Source: Gari tellinella | Taxonomy: Eukaryota; Mollusca; Bivalvia; Cardiida; Psammobiidae | Length of the DNA: 64,000 nt | Reading direction: 5' to 3' | NCBI GenBank assembly: GCA_922989275.2 | Contig: OV277866.1 | Span: 75,986,328 to 76,050,327 of the forward strand | In this document: piece after piece, positions 54,701-64,000 of the stretch | Layout: every line of letters starts with the position of its first letter | Numbering within the stretch: position 1 is the first letter of the stretch | Made by a program: the position numbers and the translations under genes | The notes under the pieces: model-generated | What the model saw: the letters and a program-made list of their open reading frames with translations, nothing else | Databases searched by the model: none | Told to the model about the DNA's origin: nothing

Positions 54701-57109
54701 ACCATGTACATGTATCATCTGCAGAATAACAATGATTGGTTTATTAATAAGGATACCTTTTCTAAGGACAGCATGTAGCCTCAAGTCGGACAGATCCTGT
54801 ACAATAACACTCGATACCATCCATGACCAGACAGCTTCTTCAGGAGTTTTATAAATCTGGGTCTGCATATTTGTAACACGCAATGATTTACATGTACTTT
54901 GTACGCTTATAGTATGAGATTAGTTCAACTTGATTCGTTCAGTGCAACAATGTATCGGTGACTTTCCGAAAACCTTAGATCTGAATAGTGTGGCACTTTC
55001 TGTTATAATTTCTCAAAACTACATTTTAAGCATTTGCAGTGACAAAAACTGTGGCATGACTTTAAAATCGTTTGGATCCTGGTAATGTATCCATTAACCT
55101 TTTATTTGATCAGGTTCCATAACTCTTTCAAGATGCAAGTGTACTCGTGGTAATGCAGTGATTGAACCAAATATCATTTTCTTTTAAAAGGTGAATGTTT
55201 ATATAACCAGTTAACTTTCAAACATGATAACTGATCGAATTCAACTAATTGTGCAATGATTCTGATAGTTTGTTGAATTTTGCCTTCCTAAAGTCCAGAA
55301 TTTGACACACAATTTTGGTAAAATACATTCTTTTAAGATGGATTATCACAGTTATAAAGTAATATAATGCATGTTATATTCTTTTTTATTACACTGCAAT
55401 GCATATTAAAGTCATTAAAGAGTGATCCTGGTACATTTCTGGCACTATTAAAAAAATGAAAGTGTTTATTTTCGTTTCCATGGTTACCCCCCTTAGTAAT
55501 CATAATCCTAAAGGTTTTCTTCCCAAATAGAAATGAACATAACTGCTATATATAGCTTCATATTTGCTATCAGTAATCGTATTTAAGTTCAGCATGGATG
55601 CATAAAAATTCTACCATTCCTTAAAATAAGCCCAAATCATGCTTTTTTTCTTCAGTATTTGGAACCCAAACCCTTGCAACTATGTACCAATTAGGCGTAA
55701 TGTTGAGTTGACAATTATAATGTTATTTTATTTTCAACATAAAAAAATGTCATTTTATCTGAATTATGATCAGATTTCTCTGAAAAAGTCTGTAAAAGTG
55801 TCATATTTTACTCACCAAAAATACTACTTTTGGCGACTGTCTTGTTTAAGTGATGCTATGGCAACCGGATACCGGACATAAATTTGCAGGTTCTATTTTA
55901 CCATGTCATGTGCTGAGGTACAAATGGTGTCATTTTCATGCATATGGGTGACTATGCGTGCCGACCCCCCCCCCCCCCCCCCCCCCATCACCCCCCTATA
56001 TTACCTGGTTAATTACAGATAATTGCTCTTAACTAGTACACTATGAGTAATGATTTCTAGTTTAAAAGTAGCTTAGTCCATTCATGTTACCAATTGTAAA
56101 TAAATGTCGTTGGCTTTTATTTCTTATATACTTCTGTTTCCTATTACCGGTGGTCTTAATGTAATCCAAAACTTATACAATTACAAAGACCTTTTATACT
56201 TGCTTCCTTGAATATTTTCGGTTGCTGGACGATTTATTTATGAAATGCAAACGTCAAAACAGCAGGAAATTCCATAAGTGTTCTGATGTTTTACCTAACT
56301 TCAGCCGATACACACTAAAGAGTAAACATCATTTCTTCTGTATTACCTGTGCATCAGCCGATAATGTCTTAGTGTAAAATAATGTCCAAGATGTTGCGAT
56401 TTTAGTCAATGACCGGAAACAGATTTGTAAGATGCGCAGCAGCAGACAAAACTAGTATATAGAGAATTTCCGGCATAAAAACAAAATGGTCACTTGAAAA
56501 TGTTAGAAATGTGTTGGAATTTCTTTGCAATATGAACTTTTATCGAGAAAAGTGTACATTTACATGAAAAAGCTCACAATAGACACTTTTGATGGATTTT
56601 GCAGTTAACGCGGAAGTTTAACTGTTCCCTATGTAAATTTCTGGAATGTAAATGAAGTGACGTCATTGCTATTTGGATTTTTCGGATTACACCGGTATAA
56701 CATAAACACCGGTATTAGGTTGCTTGATCATAATTAGAGTGAACATTATTTGAGTTTAGAACTATTGAAATGAGTGCCAAACAATTTGGATGTTTTTATC
56801 AGACGCGGCAGGTCAGGATCCAAACTTTTTGCAAAGAACCATTCCACCCGTGGTGAGGCAATGAATGGGTGACAATAAGCGATGCTCACAATAAAAGCAC
56901 TATCACAATTTATAAGTGAAGTAATAAAATCATAAAAGGGGAGCTTATTATGGAGATATGTTCCGGACAGACTGACTAAAGCATACACGTACGAACGGAC
57001 AAAGCGGCAATTTTTTGCCATCCCTTCCATTTGTGGAGCATACCAATAACACTTACAAAAGTATACATATTGATCAATGGCAAACTAATTAGAATTGCTG
57101 CCTTAATAC
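54701..57109. other. Intergenic stretch between gene A and the next repeats
   Basis: No gene recognised. A C run of about 22 bases at 55965-55986 is followed by ATCACCCCCC. A worn palindrome lies near 56776-56832 (CAAACAATTTGGATG...GGATCCAAACTTTTTG). CCGGTGGTC/ACCGGT motifs near 56146 and 56691 are unremarkable. Confidence 0.4.
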
Positions 57110-57113
57110 TTAA

Positions 57114-57356
57114 CCCGTTGAAGTCTAGTCCCGCATATAGGCGTTCTTTTCAAACAGTATACATGTGAATAGTACACTTGTCCTGTGCAAACAGTGAAGA
57201 CCCAGATCAGAGGGCTCCGAAAGGAGCCCTCTGATCAGGGTCTTCACTGTTTGTCATAAGGCCAAAAATGGACAAAAACAACCCTTAAATGCCAGAAATG
57301 GACTAGACTAAAATCGAAACTGGAATTGTCCATTTAAAGTTTCAGGGAGGAAAGAG
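57114..57356 (+). mobile_element. TTAA-flanked MITE family 3, complete
   Basis: TTAA at 57110-57113 and 57357-57360. Closely matches 3166-3407 (CCCGCATATAGGCGT, AAACAGTGAAGACCCAGATC). Its palindrome (about 57187-57252) is perfect, centre GGCTCCGAAAGGAGCC. Confidence 0.85.
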
Positions 57357-57950
57357 TTAACCGGGGAGTGTCAACTGTGATTATATTACGTCAAGCCACT
57401 GCTATTACAGAGGGCAACTTTCAGTAGGATGCATACATTGTATAAATTAGAAAGAAAAATAAGAAATTCTTTGTGTTTGCTTTCATTTGCTTTAAGTAGC
57501 AAATATCGATGCCGTACCTCTTTACCACACAGCTGTGGTGTACCGTAGGGTGTTCGTTTTATCCTGTATCAACTTTATCATTAATTTGCGATGTTATAGA
57601 ATGAAACTCTGTTCTAGTTAAAAACGATACAATAAGACAGAAGTAGAAATACAACACATAAATAATGCATCAAACCACCTTTCTAAACCCGAACAGGTAT
57701 TCAATTTCTTGAGGTTTCGGTACTTATCGTTAGTTCATTGAAGGCCAGAATTTATTAACAATTACGGACAACTAGTACATGAATCGACTACCTGTTTTAA
57801 ACGACTACTGACTGAAGCAGCATAGTGATATTTAGAGAGAGGTGACCGCGAAATGAAGGATAACAGAAATGCAGAATGCGTCTGTACGAACTTCCTGTAT
57901 TACTCGTGTCCTGCATTAGGCTGTAATGTGCATTGAACACTATAGACATA

Positions 57951-58195
57951 CAGTGGAGAATCTGTTATTCTTTCCCAATAAACGCGTTTACGCTAAAACT
58001 ATTATTTCAATTACAAACAGTTTGGAGCCAGATCAGACGCCGGGTAACCCGGCGTCTGATCAGGCTCCAAACTGTTTGTAACCAAGATAGAAATGTATTA
58101 TTAGAATTGTCCAAAAGTTTTTCTTTTCTACGTTTAGTGCTTTGCGTTTGCGTACGTTTGCGTTTAAACGGGAAAGAATAACAGATTCTCCACTG
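57951..58195 (+). mobile_element. TA-flanked MITE family 1, complete
   Basis: TA|CAGTGGAGAATCTGTTATTC ... GAATAACAGATTCTCCACTG|TA, 245 bp. Palindrome at 58012-58078 with the same A/A mismatch as the copy at 6235. Confidence 0.95.
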
Positions 58196-58502
58196 TATCT
58201 TTATGAGTGGTTGCTGAATGCAGGTGTTACTGTATACGAGTATAATGTCAAATAAAGCAATCCATCCATGGTCTAACCAAAATGTGCTTCACGATGGGTC
58301 TAATAACCTAGGCTTAAATAAGATTATCGCACAACATATAATTATCACACAATATACTATCGCTAGAACTATATCGCCCTTCGAGGATAAAGCAGGATTG
58401 TGTGTGAATGATTAGTTTTCTCATGTGTTTGCAATCCGTTTAGTCTAAACTGGAAACAATGACGATTTTCCAATTATATATTGTATGAATACCATATGAG
58501 TA

Positions 58503-59302
58503 GTAAAGCAAAAAATCCGGTAAGTAGGCGCATATCTTAAATAGGCGTAGTCGACCCTTCACGATTTCTTTCCCTATAAAATAAGCCTATACATATTTGC
58601 TTACAAAGCGTCTGGCGGAAGTTGTGTACGGTGTACAGTCTAACTCAAGAGCCGAAATATATATATGCGCTTTCTTAAACCTTACCTATGTCGATAATAA
58701 CGGTGTTTTCACGCCTTTGCCGATGCATTGTGTAATTGCATTGTTGAGTGTCCACATGCAACTATAGGTACGATATGGGTAAATGTGCGAAAACTAGTAG
58801 AAAACTTGATAACATGGCAACTTCTCACTAAAATTTGTTTATGCTTAATAACATCAGGTAAACATGTGTAAACTTTACACTGATTGGTATTTTAGTTACT
58901 GAATGGTCGAGTCGCCAGCAAAATTAGCGAGAAAGTCATATTCTAGCGATTTTAGATGTAATGAAAACACAGCTTGAGGTTTTACAAAATAAACATATGC
59001 ACGAGAACCTAAATCAGTACCGGCTCCATTTGTGCTTCGGACAGACGTATTTTAATCACTAAGTGGGTAGGTGCAGTCTGGGAAGAAATGAGCGGTAGGA
59101 AAACAATGACCCAGTCTACTTTCACTTTCGACTCACTTCCGGTTAAAACACGATCAAATCAACAACACGGTAATATTATTTTGACTTCGAAAGTAAGCGC
59201 CGTGTGTCCTTCTTTACAAGCGCATACGCTAAAAAACGCATAGAGGCGTCACTAATTTACAAAATAAGCGTATACGCCTATATTCCGGATTTTACAGTAC
59301 TG
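58503..59302. repeat. Possible ~800-bp element with AATCCGG..TAGGCG inverted ends
   Basis: AAAAAATCCGGTAAGTAGGCG at the left and the inverse of TAAAATCCGGAATATAGGCG at the right (near 59275-59300). Further inverted AAGCC/GCGTATACGC words lie just inside. The interior has no coding signal. Confidence 0.4.
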
Positions 59303-59458
59303 CTCCCCCTCCCTAAATATGCCCATATGAACAACGATCCCCTCCTTAAAACAACACTTTCCCGTGTTCTCTAAGCAATACAATTATGTCCAACTCTATC
59401 ACGGCTGCAATATCGTCTGCTTAAATGTGTTATCTGCTGTTTTTCTCAAAGTCACATA

Positions 59459-59650
59459 CAGTGGAGAATCTGTTATTCTTTCCCAATAAACGCGTTTACG
59501 CTAAAACTATTATTTGCAGTGCAAACTGTTTGCCACCAAGATAAACAAGAATTATCAGAATTGTCCAAAAATTGTTATTTTCTACATTTTAGTGCTTTGC
59601 GTTTGCGTACGTTTGCGTTTAAACGGGAAAGAATAACAGATTCTCCACTG
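59459..59650 (+). mobile_element. TA-flanked MITE family 1 lacking the palindrome
   Basis: Termini identical to the best copies (CAGTGGAGAATCTGTTATTC, perfect inversion) but only 192 bp. The palindrome is collapsed to TGCAAACTGTTTGCC, an internal loss of about 54 bases. It is inserted within the repeat family of 54519-54700. Confidence 0.92.
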
Positions 59651-60029
59651 TATTAGGCATTTTGACAGAAACTCAAACATGATTACGAGCGATAACCAGC
59701 TTAAATCAAGATCAGACGCCACGTGACGCAAAGTCTGTTTTAGATTCAAGCTGTTTACAAATGTAAGCCAAATTATCTCCCTATAACAATTCCCTCCATG
59801 CAACACATACACTCTTTGTCTTCCTTTGGGGTTTGGTGTAGAGAGGGAACAAATAAGTTGTTATTCCTGACATCATACCATGTTAGGAAATACATGTAAC
59901 TACACGATACATTATTGAAACATAAACTACTCTTGTTGTTTCTGAAATGATGTAGAGTCCGTATATGTAACCATTTAGCGATGTGTAACCGAGGTTCGTG
60001 GATCTGTTTAAAAATGCTCCCTGGCACGG

Positions 60030-60035
60030 TCTCTC

Positions 60036-60079
<44 letters not shown>
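60030..60079 (+). repeat. (CT)n microsatellite
   Basis: About 50 bases of CT dinucleotide with one CCCT interruption. Reverse-strand reading gives an Arg-Glu repeat with no biological meaning. Confidence 0.95.
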
Positions 60080-60083
<4 letters not shown>

Positions 60084-60970
60084 AGCATATCAAACTTCAT
60101 CCCTTCATCTTTCCAACCCCTGCTGTAAAATATTGTTACATCTTGCCATTCTAAGCCTTTTCGTTTCCTTTACAATTCGCCTCAATATTCACACTCGCAA
60201 AGCGCGCACACTCTTTATATACCGTCTATAGAAACTCTAATCAATGATTACCTAACTGAACGTCAGAGCTACGGGGCTTTTACTATGGCAATCTACCCCG
60301 GCTCATGGCAAAATATAAAATTAACGTAGATGGTTGACGTAACATCCGTTGTTATGTAATTTGTGTATTAAACGTGTGGAATGGCAGAACGGTGCCTATT
60401 CGGGCAGTTCCAAAAGTTTTACTAATCACTTACGTAGTCTGGCGTTTCGTAATTCCCTGCACATTCCAAAAGGCGTGACGTAGATTGAGTAATAGTTACA
60501 TTTAGTAACGTAATGCTAGAAATACTCTACCTAATTGATACAATAATTCGGCAGCGTTTTCTGTCGGCTGCTACAAAGTACATATGTTACAGTTATAGCT
60601 TTTTTAGACAAATAATAGAAATACGTTAATTTAAGTATACTAGTATTTTTAAAATTATTCTAAATGAGAATGAGAATGAAGCAGGGTTCTATGAGGGGGC
60701 AAATTTACTTTTTTGCGTCATTTTTTGTCCTTGACTTCTGCATCAATAAAGGATTATAGCTTTGAAATACCCCCCTTATTTGGAGGCTTTAAGTATCGAT
60801 ACACTTTTTTAACTAAATAGAACAGATTTAAAGTATGTATGTGAAAGTTCTTGTGCAATGAAGGCGTCTACTAGATAATTTAACGTTCTGTATTTTCTGT
60901 TTATGGAATCTGACCAGAGGCCGGTTAACCCGGCGTCATTCTAAAATCCAACCTGTTGATTGTGAACATA
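60080..60970. other. Non-coding stretch
   Basis: No gene recognised. A palindrome remnant lies near 60915-60950 (GGCCGGTTAACCCGGCGTC). Otherwise AT-rich sequence without clear repeats. Confidence 0.4.
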
Positions 60971-61170
60971 CAGTGGAAAAGACATTTTCATTTCCCAATA
61001 AACATGATAACGCTTAAACTGTTTATTTTCCAAAGTGTTTGAGCCCGATCAGACGCCGGGTAGTCCGACGTCTGGTCAGGGCCATGATTATGTGCCACTA
61101 AGATTAAGATATTACAATGCGTTAGAGTTTCGTTTTCGTTTAAACGGGACGATTAAGGACTTCTTCACTG
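60971..61170 (+). mobile_element. TA-type MITE family 1, diverged, upstream of gene B
   Basis: TA|CAGTGGAAAAGACATTTTCA ... TAAGGACTTCTTCACTG. Palindrome at 61034-61090 (centre CGGGTAGTCCG). Ends about 420 bp before the gene B start codon. Confidence 0.75.
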
Positions 61171-61586
61171 TTCAGTAGAAACGCATCAATTGGGAAAGAA
61201 GGACGTATTCCCCAATGTAATACATGTAATTACCAATCTGAGGATACTAGTTCAAAACAAGGTTAACTCTGTCTTTACCAGAGCCGATAAATATTGCATA
61301 TTCTAACTGTTTAGGTCCTACATGTATTCGGGTGTTATTTTAGTCAAAATTTAATCTGGAGCTAAATCGTTTGAAATGACGTATGTACTTCATAAACATA
61401 ACTTAAAATCCTACAAATAAAAGATGCATAAAACTGACTAAATTTTTTAAGCAGACGCTTTTATGCAATGGCCCAGTTAAAACATTTACACCCTATTTTT
61501 TTGTCACGCATGGCGACACCTTTTGTTTGATAAGAAATTGATACGAAATCTTGTTTAGTGTTAGATTTTGTTTTATCGAAAACAAC

Positions 61587-61926
61587 ATGCTGTCATTCTT
61601 GATCGTTGTTGTGGTTATAGGGATATTCTTTTATAAATTACAATGTCCGAAAAATGTACCACCAGGGCCAATTACTATACCGTTTATTGGGAGCATATTC
61701 TTCTTCATGAAATTCAGACACAGTAGGCCTCACATGGTATTGTTTGAAGCAGCTAAACAATATGGGAATGTCATGTGTTTCTGGATCGGTACCATGCCTG
61801 TAATAGTACTTAGTGGATATGAAGCTGTGCACGAAGCTCTTGTGACGCAAGCCGACGTCTTCAATGATAGACCACTTGGAGGAAAGATAAAAGTATTCGA
61901 AGGCGATCAGTCAGTTGAACGTAGAG
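61587..61926 (+). CDS. Second cytochrome P450 (CYP2 clan), first exon only (gene B)
   Basis: This exon starts at ATG 61587 and ends at donor AGAG|GTAACT, with the same phase (1) as exon 1 of the upstream P450. It encodes 113 residues: membrane anchor (LIVVVVIGIFF), PPGPITIPFIGS, then a stretch almost identical to gene A (FFFMKFRHSRPHMVLFEAAK ... MCFWIG.MPVIVLSG ... QADVFNDRPLGGKIK). Compared with gene A there is one extra codon near the end (EGDQSVERRG versus GEERIERRG). The frame is open upstream to 61551, but only via a non-ATG codon. The remaining exons should lie beyond 64000, since gene A's first intron is 5.8 kb. The sequence just before the ATG (atcgaaaa...) is also shared with gene A. 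This is a recent tandem duplication or an array. Confidence 0.9.
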
Positions 61927-64000
61927 GTAACTTTTACTTTAATGCTATACTCTTGGGATTTAACATTGTTTGAGTTAAATTTTAAAAACCTTAGCTGCCA
62001 TTATGACGTGCATTATTTTAATGCGCCTTACGGTTATTGACATGATATTATCTGATAAAGAATTTGCGTCTGTTTATATTTTTCAAATTTTGAATGTTAA
62101 GGGTTTTTTTAAGTACAAAAACAATGATATAAATACGAGTATAAAAAAGTTTGGTTTCTTACCGGACGCCAGCGCGTTACTTGGCATCTAATCTAGAGCA
62201 AGAATATTAGGATGTGGAAGAATTAGAGGGCTCATATAAAAACAAACTGTGCTAAATATCAAAATAAAGGATTTTCTAAATTTTAGTTTGTTTTGTTTGC
62301 GTTTAAACGGGAAATAATAACGTGTTCGGCACTGTTTCATTGTAAAGCTAATTCTAGTCCGTATTTCCCCTCTCCCTAACTTGTCGTTGTCCGATAATAG
62401 GAGTCCATAACTCGGGTATGTATTTAGATATATCGAAACGGAACCTTGACAGTAACTACACTTGACTTTGCTATAGTTGATATCCGTTTGTTTGTAGTGT
62501 TACTTTGGTATTGCTGTATAACAAAATCCGTTTGCTTTTTGTTTTTGGTTGTTTTGTTGTTGTTGGGTTGATTACTTTTATCAACATTATCCAGTGCAAA
62601 TGTATCAAATATCTACTTAAAATTATAAAATAAGAATAGAGTTTTGTTTTGATTTGATTTGATTTAATGAAAATGAATATCACCTTATCTACTGAAAACA
62701 GATTTACTGGTGAAGACGTTATTCTTACCCGTTCAAACTGTCAAACAGTTCTGATCCTGATCAAACACCGTGTTTCGCCGTGTCTTATCTAGCTCTATAT
62801 TGTTTACAGGGGACATATTACATTAGTTTAAGTGTAAACGCATGGAAAGGAAAGAGTAACATTTTCTCTACTATAATTAAATCACGTTTCGCATGACCAA
62901 TCCCGAATGTCGCTTAAAAAATTAAACAATTTGTAAACTATGTCCATATCTGTACAATCTAAATAGGGTTACATGTACACATAACTCGTTGACCCATAAA
63001 ACTTCAAATGTAAACTTACAGGTTTAAATTGAGTCGTATACTTTTTTGACGATTTGATTAAAAGTGGTTACAATATACATGTATTGCAAACAGACAAACA
63101 GTGAAGACCGTGATCAGTGGTTGCGCTCCTGACAGGTACATAACGTTTACGTTTATCACCAAACTAGCCAAACTGATGTTATATAAAAAGAAAAGTAAAA
63201 TATGCCCTAATACATGTACCAGGATTCACTTATCATATATACATGTAGCATGCTCGTCATTTACAGGTAGTGTACGTACCCGTTACGAGTGCGCTTGTCC
63301 TATGCAAGAAGGTTGAGCTCCTGGGCTCTGAGCAGAGTCTGCACTGTTTGTCATATTGCAAAATATTAAAAACATCAACACTGAATGACTTTATTTTTAT
63401 ATGATAACCGAGTTTCTCATTTATTCTTCTAAAATGTGTAGCCTTTATAACTGGAAAACGCTACTCGAAATTTGATCATTCGCCAACGTGTTTGTTTTTG
63501 TTATATACTTTTTTTTTAAATCCACTTTTTCGTTTTCATTTTATTTTGTTCGGAGGTAAATATAAGGTACAAGTTGGCTTCTTTAAAAAAGAAGCCAGGG
63601 AAGCCGAGCAATTTTAATGAAGTGACATGTATATATGGTAGGAAACAAAACTGTAGGGTTGGGGAAAAGAGTAATATAGGTGAAAGGTATACTTGAGATT
63701 TTATGTAAAATGAACCTCTCTCTATATAGCGACCAGTAAATTGCGTTGACGTCAATTCTCGTATTCTCAGGGTTTCTCATAATCTCGTACCTAACAAAAT
63801 CAGATGAAATTAGCATTCCTGACAGCCAGAAATATATCATTTTTTTCCTCCGATAAATTTCTGTTGGAAAATGTTGCATGGACCCATAAATCATCAATTG
63901 GATATGAATTCTTTATTTTCGAAATTTCTCATGTAAAACCTGCTGCACATTGTCATTTATTTAATACTTGTGCATAGTTCAAATCTCTGTCATTTATTTC
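61927..64000. other. Start of intron 1 of gene B
   Basis: No second exon is recognisable before the window ends. Contains a MITE family 1 right end near 62290-62335, a worn reverse copy at 62705-62872, and two separated halves of a family-3-type palindrome at about 63088-63133 and 63310-63354. A TTGGCTTCTTTAAAAAAGAA GCC hairpin lies at 63574-63597. Confidence 0.5.

Noticed and set aside
59773..60093. Arg-Glu repeat protein on the minus strand
   Set aside because: It is the reverse reading of the CT microsatellite.
61501..61586. Xenobiotic-response element upstream of gene B (CACGCATGG)
   Set aside because: Only the GCGTG core matches on the reverse strand; the flanking bases do not fit, and a single core is expected by chance.
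622..63354. CRISPR array or rho-independent terminators from the many hairpins
   Set aside because: The palindromes are dispersed, with element borders and target duplications in an intron-containing eukaryotic context; there is no regular spacing and no T tract.

Overview
The window looks like animal nuclear DNA, most probably from a bivalve mollusc (inference). It is AT-rich and intron-rich, and it is crowded with short inverted-repeat transposons. It also holds decayed LINEs, a tRNA-derived SINE, repeats of a kind I associate with bivalve genomes (elements ending in GCTCACCTG palindromes with ~160-bp internal tandem units; 'aaaggtcaaggtcat' repeats), and many ACATGTACATGT palindromes. No bacterial or organellar genes were seen.

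The main gene is a complete cytochrome P450 of the CYP2 clan on the + strand, in eight exons from 37778 to 54314. I assembled it by hand from splice sites and reading phase. The joined CDS is 1485 nt (494 codons plus stop) and stays in frame across all seven introns. It has the N-terminal anchor, PPGP hinge, WxxxR C-helix, EIQR K-helix, PERF and the FxxGxRxCxG haem loop. Its I-helix motif is unusual: AGWKST where AG(T/S)(E/D)TT is expected. A second P450 begins at 61587. Only its first exon is inside the window, and that exon is very similar to exon 1 of the first gene, so the two are a tandem pair.

From 1 to 37700 there is almost no recognisable host gene. A possible terminal exon on the minus strand lies at 13107-13278, and a possible 3' gene end at 24760-25500. 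The rest is repeats: an L1-like reverse transcriptase fragment (6826-7832), a jockey/CR1-like fragment (27638-29290), a third LINE 3' end with a (TTCTG)n tail (33765-35116), a SINE (1898-2198), three GCTCACCTG-type elements, and many MITEs.

The MITEs are the most interesting layer. At least 27 copies of a ~245-bp TA-flanked family (termini CAGTGGAGAA...TTCTCCACTG) are visible. Beside them are several TTAA-flanked families (termini CCCTTT...AAAGGG) and a CAGGGCTGCC-ended family. All carry a near-perfect central palindrome of about 65 bp. Two palindrome types, one with core GATCAGACGCC and one with core AAAGCAGGCTG, recur inside elements with entirely different termini and target-site types. 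Several elements are nested so cleanly that the empty target site can be read, including a 4.4-kb element inserted in the terminal repeat of another (21668-26668). The P450 introns are full of these elements, and one ends 18 bp before exon 5.
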